From: Clostridiaceae bacterium
GTDB taxonomy: Bacteria; Bacillota; Clostridia; Lachnospirales; Lachnospiraceae
Direction of reading: 5' to 3'
Length of the DNA stretch: 64,000 nucleotides
NCBI GenBank assembly: GCA_902363735.1
Contig: CABJBA010000003.1
Coordinates: 248,001 to 312,000 of the forward strand
The first letter of the stretch is position 1. Each line of letters starts with the position of its first letter. Below are positions 33,505-41,065 of the stretch, piece by piece. A program made the position numbers and the translations under genes. The notes under the pieces were generated by a model that was given only the letters and a program-made list of their open reading frames with translations, did no database searches and was not told the origin of the DNA.

Positions 33505-34701
33505 TTACAGAAGTATTTTCTCCAAATCAGGAAATATTTTTACACTTCTTTTTAGTATCCCCTTCATGTGAGCAATGGCAATTCCGTAATTGACAAAAGG
33601 AACCCCTGCATCGGCGGCACATTTTCTCCGGTATTCCATCTCCCGCTCATTCAGCATACATCCACCACAATGTATGACTAACCGATAAGAAGAAATATCC
33701 TCTGGGAACTCCCGTCCCGATGAAGTTTTAATGACCAGTTCTTTTCCAGTAAATTCTCTAAGCCAGCGGGGAAGCTTTACAGTGCCTATGTCCTCACACT
33801 GCCTGTGATGGGTACAGCCTTCGGAAATAAGGATCTTGTCTCCCGCTTTTAATGTATTTAAGGCTGCCGACCCTTTTACTGCATCTTCTAAAAATCCTTT
33901 ATATCTTGCCATCAGAATAGAAAAGGAAGTGAGCAGAATATCTTCCGGTGTATTCTGATTTACATATTCAAATGCCTGACTGTCTGTAATGACAAGAGCA
34001 GGTTTTTTTCCAAGATGTCTGAACGTCTCCTTTAACTCCGTATCCCGTACCGCAACTGAGATTGCCCCTGCCTCTAAAATATCCCTCATAACCTGCTGCT
34101 GCGGAAGAATAATCCGGCCCTTCGGTGCCGCACTGTCAATGGGGATAACCAGAACCACCAGATCATAAGGCTTTAGCATATCCCCTATGAGCCGCTTTTC
34201 CTTATTTCCCGTATTGACAAGTCTTCCGATCCGTTCCTTTAATTCGTGGATAAAGAAACCCTGATCCCCGCTGACGGAGAGACCGTCTGAAAAATCCTGT
34301 TTTCCTGTTAAATCACACTTATTATAGGCTACAGTATAGGGGATTTTCTTCTCCTCAAATAGCCGCAGCAATTCCTCATCAGCTTCTGTTTTTCCCAGGG
34401 TGCCATCCACTACCAGTACAGCACAGTCGGCTCTGTTTAGAATCTGTTTTGTCTTCTTAACCCGCATTTCCCCAAGAGCACCCTCATCATCAAAGCCAGG
34501 GGTGTCAATAATAACCACAGGGCCTAGCGGAAGAAGCTCCATAGATTTATATACAGGGTCTGTGGTTGTTCCCTTGATATCTGATACAACGGACATTTCC
34601 TGTCCTGTCACCGCATTTACAACAGTAGATTTTCCCGCATTGCGGCGTCCGAAAAAGCCTATATGCAACCGCTCTGCAGATGGCGTTTCATTCAGTCCCA
34701 T
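33505..34701 (-). CDS. hydF: [FeFe]-hydrogenase maturation GTPase HydF
   Basis: 398-residue HydF, the scaffold/carrier that assembles the 2Fe subcluster of the H-cluster. The GTPase domain begins IGFFGRRNAGKSTVVNAVTG (P-loop), then GTTTDPVYKSMEL and IIDTPGFDDEG; the NKCD motif is present (YNKCDLTG). The C-terminal iron-sulfur region contains CTHHRQCEDIG and HCGGCMLNEREM, the HCxxC cluster ligands. The ATG at 34701 follows GAGG by eight bases; an earlier GTG at 34710 is possible. It follows hydG by 34 bases. HydE is not in the window. Confidence 0.95.
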   Translation of the reverse strand: MGLNETPSAERLHIGFFGRRNAGKSTVVNAVTGQEMSVVSDIKGTTTDPVYKSMELLPLGPVVIIDTPGFDDEGALGEMRVKKTKQILNRADCAVLVVDGTLGKTEADEELLRLFEEKKIPYTVAYNKCDLTGKQDFSDGLSVSGDQGFFIHELKERIGRLVNTGNKEKRLIGDMLKPYDLVVLVIPIDSAAPKGRIILPQQQVMRDILEAGAISVAVRDTELKETFRHLGKKPALVITDSQAFEYVNQNTPEDILLTSFSILMARYKGFLEDAVKGSAALNTLKAGDKILISEGCTHHRQCEDIGTVKLPRWLREFTGKELVIKTSSGREFPEDISSYRLVIHCGGCMLNEREMEYRRKCAADAGVPFVNYGIAIAHMKGILKRSVKIFPDLEKILL

Positions 34702-34735
34702 ACCTGTCACCTCATTTTCCTGTCAGTTACAAACA

Positions 34736-36151
34736 CTAAAAACGGAAATCCCTGATCCCATTTTCTATTTTTTTCAAGCTTTCTTCACAGATCAGGCGGA
34801 CCTTTTCCTTGGGGATGTGGTTTAGTTCTGACTGGATAAGGGCTTCGCCCACTTGTTTCGTTTCCTTGGAAGCATAATCCATTAAATATTCTTTTAAAGT
34901 CATTAGAGCATTAGGCTGACAGCAGTTTTGAATCTGACCGCTTTTACAAAGACTCATGAAGCGGTCGCCTGTACGGCCTTCACGGTAACATGCCGTGCAA
35001 AAGGACGGGATGTACCCCATATCCATGAGCCAATGAACCACCTCATCCAAAGAACGCTGATCGGAAACGTCAAACTGTTCCGTATCGGTAGGACGGACTT
35101 CCTCCTGATAGCCGCCCACACTGGTTCTGGAGCCGCCGCTGATCTGGGATACACCCAGGCGAATCACTTTTTCCCGTACCTGCTGGCTCTCTCTGGTGGA
35201 TACAATCATTCCGGTATAAGGAACAGAAATGCGGATCAAAGCACAGAGTTTTGCAAATATTTCATCATCAATTCCATTGTTAAAAGCATCAGGATCTATG
35301 TCATCAGCTTTTTTTATCCTGGGAACGCTGATGGTGTGGGGTCCAACTCCATGAACAGCCTCCAGATGCTCAGCATGCATCAAAAGACCAGCAAATTCAT
35401 ACTTATAAAGCTCCAGGCCAAATAAAACCCCCAAACCCACGTCATCAATGCCTCCCTCCATAGCCCGGTCCATGGCTTCCGTGTGATAGGCGTAATTGTG
35501 TTTCGGTCCTGTGGGATGAAGTTTTTCATAGCTTTCCTTATGATATGTTTCCTGAAAGAGAATATAGGTTCCAATCTCCGCCTCTTTCAATTTCCTGTAA
35601 TTTTCTACTGTAGTTGCCGCAATATTTATATTGACACGTCGGATAGCACCGTTTTTGTGCCTGATGGAATAGATGGTTTTGATACAATCCAGAATATATT
35701 CTATAGGATTGTTGACAGGATCCTCTCCCGCTTCAATAGCGAGGCGTTTATGCCCCATATCCTGAAGGGCAATAACTTCTTTTTCCACTTCCTCCAGAGT
35801 CAGTTTCTTTCTGGCTATATGTTTATTTTTGAGGTGATATGGACAGTAGGTGCATCCATTGACACAATAATTAGAAAGGTAAAGAGGTGCAAACATGACA
35901 ATACGGCTTCCGTAGAAGTCTTTCTTAATCTGTTCCGCCAGATCATAGATTTCCCTTATTTTTTCTGGAATATTACAGACTAACAACACAGATGCCTCAC
36001 GGTGGGTCAGCCCTTTTCTCAGTCCTGCCTTGGCAATGATCTGATCGATGAGTTCTGTATTGCTTTTGTTTTTTTCCGCATAATCAAGAGTTTCAAGAAT
36101 TTCCTCATGAGAAATGAATTCTTCCGCCTTCAGCGATTTTGGATCATACAT
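34736..36151 (-). CDS. hydG: [FeFe]-hydrogenase maturase, tyrosine lyase HydG
   Basis: 471-residue radical SAM enzyme that cleaves tyrosine to p-cresol and dehydroglycine, giving the CO and CN ligands of the H-cluster. The radical SAM cysteines are in NYCVNGCTYCPYHLKN (CX3CX2C). The accessory cluster cysteines lie in the C-terminal FCTACYREGRTGDRFMSL and the following C region. It produces 5'-deoxyadenosine at each turnover, the type of by-product whose sugar the BMC pathway may salvage. The ATG at 36151 follows AAGGAAG; a longer frame overlaps the leader. It follows the TM1266-type gene by 60 bases. Confidence 0.96.
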   Translation of the reverse strand: MYDPKSLKAEEFISHEEILETLDYAEKNKSNTELIDQIIAKAGLRKGLTHREASVLLVCNIPEKIREIYDLAEQIKKDFYGSRIVMFAPLYLSNYCVNGCTYCPYHLKNKHIARKKLTLEEVEKEVIALQDMGHKRLAIEAGEDPVNNPIEYILDCIKTIYSIRHKNGAIRRVNINIAATTVENYRKLKEAEIGTYILFQETYHKESYEKLHPTGPKHNYAYHTEAMDRAMEGGIDDVGLGVLFGLELYKYEFAGLLMHAEHLEAVHGVGPHTISVPRIKKADDIDPDAFNNGIDDEIFAKLCALIRISVPYTGMIVSTRESQQVREKVIRLGVSQISGGSRTSVGGYQEEVRPTDTEQFDVSDQRSLDEVVHWLMDMGYIPSFCTACYREGRTGDRFMSLCKSGQIQNCCQPNALMTLKEYLMDYASKETKQVGEALIQSELNHIPKEKVRLICEESLKKIENGIRDFRF

Positions 36152-36211
36152 AGTATTACTTCCTTTCTTTTGGGTCAGCATCTGCTTTCCCGTCAGTTTT
36201 TGTGAATTTCT

Positions 36212-36475
36212 TTACTCCCCGGGACTGCTTTTCATCCCCTGATAAGCCGTTTTTGAACTGATTCCCTTTAATTTTCCGATTTTGCCGGTCAATGCAGAAA
36301 TAATGCTTTGAGGCGCATCCACTGCAATGCTGATGATACTGACATTTTTCTTCGGATAAGGAATACCCATACGGCCAATAATGTACTGCCGGTATTCATG
36401 CAGGATATCATTAAGCTGCTCAATTGAGGCTTCTTCCTCTACTACAATACCGATTACAGCAATTCTGGTTTCCAT
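36212..36475 (-). CDS. TM1266-family hydrogenase-linked regulator
   Basis: 87-residue ACT-like protein of the TM1266 family, named for its constant link with iron-only hydrogenase maturation genes and a putative regulator. It reads METRIAVIGIVVEEEASIEQ, GRMGIPYPKKNVSIISIAVD, LTGKIGKLKGISSKTAY. It is the first gene of the hyd operon. Three consecutive codons GTG, GTG, ATG could start it; the ATG at 36475 has GGAGG at the best spacing. Its mechanism is not known. Confidence 0.9.
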   Translation of the reverse strand: METRIAVIGIVVEEEASIEQLNDILHEYRQYIIGRMGIPYPKKNVSIISIAVDAPQSIISALTGKIGKLKGISSKTAYQGMKSSPGE

Positions 36476-36577
36476 CACCACTCCTCCGTTTTATTTCCCT
36501 TAATGTTAACAATGTCTTAAATGCCCAGCCTTCTGCCTCAAATCGTGTTTTCAGCATCAGGATGCAACGTTAATTGT

Positions 36578-36606
36578 ATCTTAACATAATTGATAATTTT
36601 TTTCAA
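36578..36606 (-). promoter_or_regulatory. Predicted promoter of the hyd operon
   Basis: Minus-strand -35 TTGAAA (36601-36606), 17-base spacer, -10 TAAGAT (36578-36583). The -10 region lies inside a GTTAA-7-TTAAC dyad, and a perfect palindrome TATTGGCGCCAATA (36621-36634) lies just upstream of the -35 box. The leader is about 100 bases. The gap 36476-36853 holds this promoter, the long inverted repeat at 36669-36723 and the opposite promoter, but no gene. Confidence 0.6.
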
Positions 36607-36668
36607 TTTTGTTTTTTTGTTATTGGCGCCAATACAAAAACTATCTTCATCACATACCTAAAAAGCAA

Positions 36669-36723
36669 ATATAATGTCAAAAGAAGTCGATTGTTTGGCA
36701 ATTGACTTCTTTTGACATTATAT
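36669..36723. repeat. Perfect 20-base inverted repeat with internal promoter
   Basis: Arms 36669-36688 and 36704-36723 are perfect reverse complements (20 bases), and pairing continues across most of the 15-base centre. The right arm contains the TTGACA -35 box of the cytochrome gene promoter. No T-run follows on either side, so a simple terminator is unlikely. It could be an operator or a small mobile relic. Confidence 0.8.
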
Positions 36724-36739
36724 GATATTATATTATAAA
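36712..36739 (+). promoter_or_regulatory. Promoter of the cytochrome b5-like gene
   Basis: -35 TTGACA (36712-36717), 16-base spacer and -10 TATAAA (36734-36739). The leader of about 110 bases ends in an AAAGGA ribosome site before the ATG at 36854. Confidence 0.65.
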
Positions 36740-36853
36740 ATAATTACCAGTTTTGATATGTATAGAAGGATAATAATAATAAAGCAATCAGCTCTTATGG
36801 CTGATGCCTGCAAACCATTAAAAACAGCAATTAATCAACGAAAGGATGCTTAG

Positions 36854-37201
36854 ATGAAAAAGTACAGAAATGTTTTAATTGCAATCGTCGTTTTATTTTT
36901 ACTGGCGGGTACCGGCTGCGCCCGGCAGCAGCCAGCAGATGATACGTCCGCTTCCACGGAAGGTCCTCAGCTTGAACTTACGCTGGAAGAGCTTGCCTCA
37001 TATGACGGGAAAGACGGAAACCCTGCCTATATCGCCGTTGACGGTGTCATTTATGATGTAAGCGGTAGCTCGAAATGGACAGACGGGGAACACAACGGAT
37101 ACTCCGCAGGTCAGGACCTTACGGAAACTATTAAAGGAAAATCTCCTCACGGCGTCTCCGTTCTCTCAAGGATGCCGGTCGTCGGGAAAATAGTTGAATA
37201 A
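36854..37201 (+). CDS. Cytochrome b5-like heme-binding lipoprotein
   Basis: 115 residues. A lipoprotein signal peptide (VLIAIVVLFLLAGTGC, cysteine about 22) precedes an acidic spacer and a cytochrome b5-like domain: LTLEELASYDGKDGNPAYIA, VDGVIYDVSGSSKW, then EHNGYSAGQDLTETIKGKSPHG. The two histidines are the likely axial heme ligands. It should sit on the outer face of the membrane and pass electrons. The next gene, 20 bases on, encodes a small multi-helix protein with several in-membrane histidines, so the two probably form an electron-transfer pair. The redox partner is unknown. Confidence 0.88.
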   Translation: MKKYRNVLIAIVVLFLLAGTGCARQQPADDTSASTEGPQLELTLEELASYDGKDGNPAYIAVDGVIYDVSGSSKWTDGEHNGYSAGQDLTETIKGKSPHGVSVLSRMPVVGKIVE

Positions 37202-37221
37202 ATGAGAAAGGGGGTAACGGA

Positions 37222-37614
37222 TTGTATAGTATACTGGGTATCATCAATGTGATCTTGATTATTGGCATTACATTGCCTTACTTGCTGCGCCGCCTAGGCC
37301 AACGGTTTTTCCCAAAAAGAAAAATCGCTTCCACAAAGCTGATAAAAGTCTTACGTACCATGCATAAGCCCTTTGGCATGTGCCTGTTACTGATTACGCT
37401 GATACATGGCTATCTGGCTTTAGGGGCGTTGCGGCTGCATACGGGTACGCTCGCTGGGATTATGGTTCTTGTGACTGTTGTGCTTGGGATATTGTTTTAT
37501 AAGAAGAAAAAAGCAGTATTTTTCAAATGGCACAAACGTGCGGCATTGCTGATGGTGTTGCTGACGCTTTTACATCTTTTTGTCCCCAATGCAATTTACT
37601 ACATCTTTTCCTGA
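37222..37614 (+). CDS. Small four-helix membrane protein, possible b-type cytochrome
   Basis: 130 residues with about four hydrophobic helices (near 3-22, 48-65, 75-95, 105-128). Histidines occur at helix ends and inside helices: TMHKPFGMCLLLITLIHGYL and KWHKRAALLMVLLTLLHLF. That pattern resembles cytochrome b561/ferric-reductase-like heme anchors. The TTG start follows AAGGGGG by about eight bases. Co-transcription with the cytochrome b5-like lipoprotein supports a transmembrane electron route. I did not recognise a precise family. Confidence 0.75.
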   Translation: MYSILGIINVILIIGITLPYLLRRLGQRFFPKRKIASTKLIKVLRTMHKPFGMCLLLITLIHGYLALGALRLHTGTLAGIMVLVTVVLGILFYKKKKAVFFKWHKRAALLMVLLTLLHLFVPNAIYYIFS

Positions 37615-37630
37615 CAAAAAAGCCGATGTT

Positions 37631-37668
37631 CCCGGCCGTGCCGGTTTTATTAATTTAAAACGGCCGGG
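37631..37668. terminator. GC-rich stem-loop after the cytochrome genes
   Basis: CCCGGCCG (37631-37638) and CGGCCGGG (37661-37668) pair, extended by T/A. The loop contains TTTTATTAATTTAAAA. It lies between convergent genes and is probably a terminator for one or both. Confidence 0.6.
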
Positions 37669-37712
37669 AGGCTGATCTGCAGAAAAGCGCCCCAGGTGTT
37701 TTGAACTTCCCA

Positions 37713-38075
37713 TCAAATCTTTTCTAACTTTTCTATTGCTTCAGATTCTGTGCCGACAAAGAAAAAATCATTGCCATGATTACTCTCATAAATAAAATCG
37801 TGAAGAGACTTGCTGTTGTAAACAGAATAATCCCCCCAGACAGCAATTTTAAAACTGTAATTGATATATTTTTGAAGCACTTCTCCTGCCAAGCGTGTCG
37901 ACAATACGAAAAAGTCATTGATTATGCAGGTTTTAGGAAGTACAAAATTGTGAATTCCTGTTTCGTAGCTGACTGTCATTGCAAGGTCAAGTGCCGATTG
38001 CAAGTCCTTAATCAAAAGATCATTACTTCTGATTACTGCAATATTTTGATTATCTCCCATAGTAACAATATTCAT
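37713..38075 (-). CDS. DUF4180 domain protein
   Basis: 120-residue cytoplasmic protein that matches the DUF4180 pattern: IAVIRSNDLLIKDLQSALDL, LPKTCIINDFFVLSTRLAGE, KIAVWGDYSVYNSKSLHDFI and FFVGTESEAIEKL. The family resembles STAS-like alpha/beta folds, but no function is established. The ATG at 38075 follows AAAGGAG by eight bases. The HTH gene lies 57 bases upstream and the two probably work as a pair, a small regulatory or toxin-antitoxin-like unit; this is an inference. Confidence 0.82.
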   Translation of the reverse strand: MNIVTMGDNQNIAVIRSNDLLIKDLQSALDLAMTVSYETGIHNFVLPKTCIINDFFVLSTRLAGEVLQKYINYSFKIAVWGDYSVYNSKSLHDFIYESNHGNDFFFVGTESEAIEKLEKI

Positions 38076-38132
38076 AAAATTACTCCTTTTTATAGATAAA
38101 ATTCTTTTATCATAATTTCTTTCCACTCTAAA

Positions 38133-38570
38133 TCAGCTTAAATGTTCTGTTACAACTGAAATAAGTTCCAACATTTCTTTCATAAAATCAAGATTTCCCC
38201 ACAAAGCTATACGAACTTTATTTTCATGTTCCAAATGTTGTACGTGCATTGTGGATCTGCCGTATTCCTGGGGCTTACAATTCAATGCTGCTGTAAGCAT
38301 ATTGACAACACGGGCGCTTTCATCAAAACCATTAACCTGAACATCAATTACAGAAGACACGATAGTGCTATCTTTCAGTTGTTCAACTGTATCATAATTG
38401 CTCTTATGGTTATTATCGGCAAAAATGCTTAAATCATGGCCGGTTATACGCCAGCTTTTTCCAATCTTATTGGCACGCAATTTTCCCTCTCGGATATAAC
38501 GTTGTATAGTTTTTGGGTGTATGTCAAGCAGTTCGGATATTTGCTCAACTGTATAGTATTTTTCCTGCAT
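38133..38570 (-). CDS. Excisionase-like HTH regulator with unknown C-terminal domain
   Basis: 145 residues. The N-terminus YTVEQISELLDIHPKTIQRYIREGKLRANKIGKSWRI is a HTH_17/MerR-like DNA-binding domain. The C-terminal ~80 residues (SSVIDVQVNGFDESARVVNM, CKPQEYGRSTMHVQHLEH, KVRIALWGNL) look like a small ligand-binding or dimerisation domain that I do not recognise. It probably regulates itself and the DUF4180 gene. Composition is somewhat AT-rich. Confidence 0.82.
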   Translation of the reverse strand: MQEKYYTVEQISELLDIHPKTIQRYIREGKLRANKIGKSWRITGHDLSIFADNNHKSNYDTVEQLKDSTIVSSVIDVQVNGFDESARVVNMLTAALNCKPQEYGRSTMHVQHLEHENKVRIALWGNLDFMKEMLELISVVTEHLS

Positions 38571-38755
38571 CTAATTACTCCTTATTACTACTCATAAGGT
38601 TGTTATAAGTTATAATAAGGAATTTGTCAATGTATTATAATATTTTTAATTGTATATGGTTAAAATTTAAAATACCTCTTGTATAAAATTAGTTTTAGGT
38701 GTAATATATCTCTTGGTACCTAAACTCTTGGTGCAAAGCAAAAAGGAGGTGGAAT

Positions 38756-39211
38756 GTGTTGGAACTGCAAAAAGAACATATCCTAGCGGCCCGTCTGAGA
38801 GCATGCGGACATTTTCTTTACTATCAAACGGGTGGAAAATCAGGTCAGCGCCGTATACTGGTAATTCTTTTAAAACAAAAAGACATTACCCAAAAAGAAC
38901 TTCAGGATATACTTGAAATAAGCTCCGGCTCTTTAAGTGAGATTCTCCAAAAAATGGAGGATTCCTCTCTGGTGGAAAGAAAAAAAAGCAGCAATGATAA
39001 ACGTCAGGTAAAGCTTACCCTTACGCCCGCTGGGAAAGACAGGGCTCTTCAGGTAAAGGAGCATTACTTCCGCACCCTTGATCGTATGTTTGAGTGCCTG
39101 GATGTGGATGAAAAAGAACAGCTTGACGGAATTTTAGAAAAACTTGTAGGCCATTTGGACTCTCTGAAAACTGACCCTTTATTTGAGTCGGGAGCAGATG
39201 ACTCCCTATGA
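38756..39211 (+). CDS. MarR-family transcriptional regulator
   Basis: 151 residues with a winged helix: RRILVILLKQKDITQKELQDILEISSGSLSEILQKMEDSSLVERK, then the wing SSNDKRQVKLTLTPAGKD. GTG start at 38756 with AAGGAGG six bases ahead. It precedes the two ABC exporter genes and almost surely controls them; many MarR proteins release DNA on binding a toxic compound. TTAGGT (38695-38700) and ACCTAA (38718-38723) form a possible operator just ahead of the gene. Confidence 0.92.
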   Translation: MLELQKEHILAARLRACGHFLYYQTGGKSGQRRILVILLKQKDITQKELQDILEISSGSLSEILQKMEDSSLVERKKSSNDKRQVKLTLTPAGKDRALQVKEHYFRTLDRMFECLDVDEKEQLDGILEKLVGHLDSLKTDPLFESGADDSL

Positions 39212-39325
39212 TAACGCCAGGCTGAACTTAAAAAGCAATTGGTTCGCAGCATACGGACCTTAAACAAAAGAACAATTTTGACAGGATCATGTATCCCGTC
39301 GTTAAGAGGGAGTGAAATTAATAAA

Positions 39326-41065
39326 ATGTGGAAAATCCTTATAAAAAGCATAAGGGAATTTAAAAAGCCTTCTATTCTGGCACCGGTTTTTGTGTCAATG
39401 GAGGTTGTAATTGAGTGCATTATTCCGTTTATCACTGCACATCTGGTCAATCAGATTAAGGCAGGCTGCGGAATCAATGTCATCTTGCAATATGGTCTGC
39501 TGCTTCTGGTGATGGCCAGTTTTTCCCTCACATTCGGAAGGCTGGCCGGAACGGCGTGTGCTACGGCAGCAAGCGGCTTTGCCCGCAATCTTAGAAAGGA
39601 TATGTTTTACAACATTCAATCCTTTTCCTTTGAAAACATCGACCGTTTTTCCTCATCATCGCTGGTAACAAGACTTACCACTGATGTGAGCAATGTTCAA
39701 AACGCATACATGATGATTATCCGAACAGCGATCAGGAGCCCGCTGATGTTGGTTTTTGCCGTTATAATGGCATTTATCATGGGCGGAAGGCTGGCACTTA
39801 TCTTCGTTGTAGTGATACCAATTCTGGCTGTGGGACTCTTCCTGATCATCCGCAAAGCGTTTCCTATTTTTAAAAGAGTGTTTCGTAAATATGATATGCT
39901 TAATAACTCCATTCAGGAAAATATTCAGGGCATCCGTGTAGTAAAATCCTTTGTACGGGAGGATTACGAAAAGCAGAAGTTTGAAAAAGCCGCCGAAGAT
40001 GTGCGTACAGAGTTCACCATGGCTGAGAAAATTCTTGCGTTTAACAGCCCCATGATGCAGTTTTGTCTGTATGTAAACATGGTGTTCATTTTGACCTTTG
40101 GTTCCTATACCATTATCACTACCCAGGGACTGAACTTTAATGTAGGACAGCTTTCCTCGCTGATGGTATACAGCTTCCAGACGCTGATGAGCCTGATGAT
40201 GCTTTCCATGGTATTTGTGCTGATCACGATTGCAGATGAATCCTCCCACCGGATTGTGGAGGTTCTTCAGGAAAAGAGCACACTGACCAATCCTAAAACC
40301 CCTGTCTATGAAGTAAAAGATGGTTCCGTGAATTTTTCGGGTGTCAGCTTCCGATATTCCAGAAAAGCTGAGTTTATGGCGCTCCAGAATATCGACCTTC
40401 ATATCAGCTCCGGGGAAACCATCGGTATTTTAGGCGGTACCGGTTCCTCTAAAACCTCTCTGGTCCAACTGATTCCGCGTCTGTATGACGCCACTGAGGG
40501 TCTGGTGCAGGTAGGCGGCCTGGATGTACGTGACTACGATATTGAGTCTCTGCGCAATCAGGTTTCAGTGGTACTGCAGAATAACATTCTTTTTTCCGGA
40601 ACCATTAAAGAGAACCTGCGTTGGGGCAATCCTCAGGCAACGGATGAGCAGCTTCTGGAAGCCTGCAGGCTTGCCCAGGCAGATGATTTCATTTCCCAGT
40701 TCCCCAAAGGCTATGATACGTACATCGAGCAAGGCGGAACCAACGTGTCAGGAGGGCAGAAACAGCGTCTTTGTATTGCCCGGGCATTGCTGAAAAAGCC
40801 CAAAATACTTATTATGGACGATTCTACCAGTGCTGTCGATACCCAAACCGATGCAAATATCCGCAAAGCGTTCCGCGAGTATATTCCCCAGACCACTAAG
40901 ATTATCATTGCACAGCGTATTGCCTCCATACAGGATGCGGACCGTATTGTACTGATGGATAAAGGCATGATTGCGGCTGTAGGAACACACGAAGAACTTT
41001 TGAAAACAAGCGAAATCTACCGCGAGGTATATGATTCCCAGAACAAGGCAGGTGGACGACAATGA
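39326..41065 (+). CDS. ABC exporter half-transporter, degenerate-site subunit
   Basis: 579 residues: six-helix exporter domain (about 1-310) and a nucleotide-binding domain with Walker A LGGTGSSKTSL, signature NVSGGQKQR and Walker B ILIMDDSTSAVD. The catalytic glutamate after Walker B is an aspartate here, as in TM287/BmrC-type subunits. Its partner, encoded next with an ATGA overlap, has the glutamate but a degenerate signature. Together they make a heterodimeric multidrug-type exporter with one working ATP site. ATG at 39326 is chosen from similarity; AGGGAG is rather far upstream. Regulated by the preceding MarR protein. Confidence 0.92.
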   Translation: MWKILIKSIREFKKPSILAPVFVSMEVVIECIIPFITAHLVNQIKAGCGINVILQYGLLLLVMASFSLTFGRLAGTACATAASGFARNLRKDMFYNIQSFSFENIDRFSSSSLVTRLTTDVSNVQNAYMMIIRTAIRSPLMLVFAVIMAFIMGGRLALIFVVVIPILAVGLFLIIRKAFPIFKRVFRKYDMLNNSIQENIQGIRVVKSFVREDYEKQKFEKAAEDVRTEFTMAEKILAFNSPMMQFCLYVNMVFILTFGSYTIITTQGLNFNVGQLSSLMVYSFQTLMSLMMLSMVFVLITIADESSHRIVEVLQEKSTLTNPKTPVYEVKDGSVNFSGVSFRYSRKAEFMALQNIDLHISSGETIGILGGTGSSKTSLVQLIPRLYDATEGLVQVGGLDVRDYDIESLRNQVSVVLQNNILFSGTIKENLRWGNPQATDEQLLEACRLAQADDFISQFPKGYDTYIEQGGTNVSGGQKQRLCIARALLKKPKILIMDDSTSAVDTQTDANIRKAFREYIPQTTKIIIAQRIASIQDADRIVLMDKGMIAAVGTHEELLKTSEIYREVYDSQNKAGGRQ

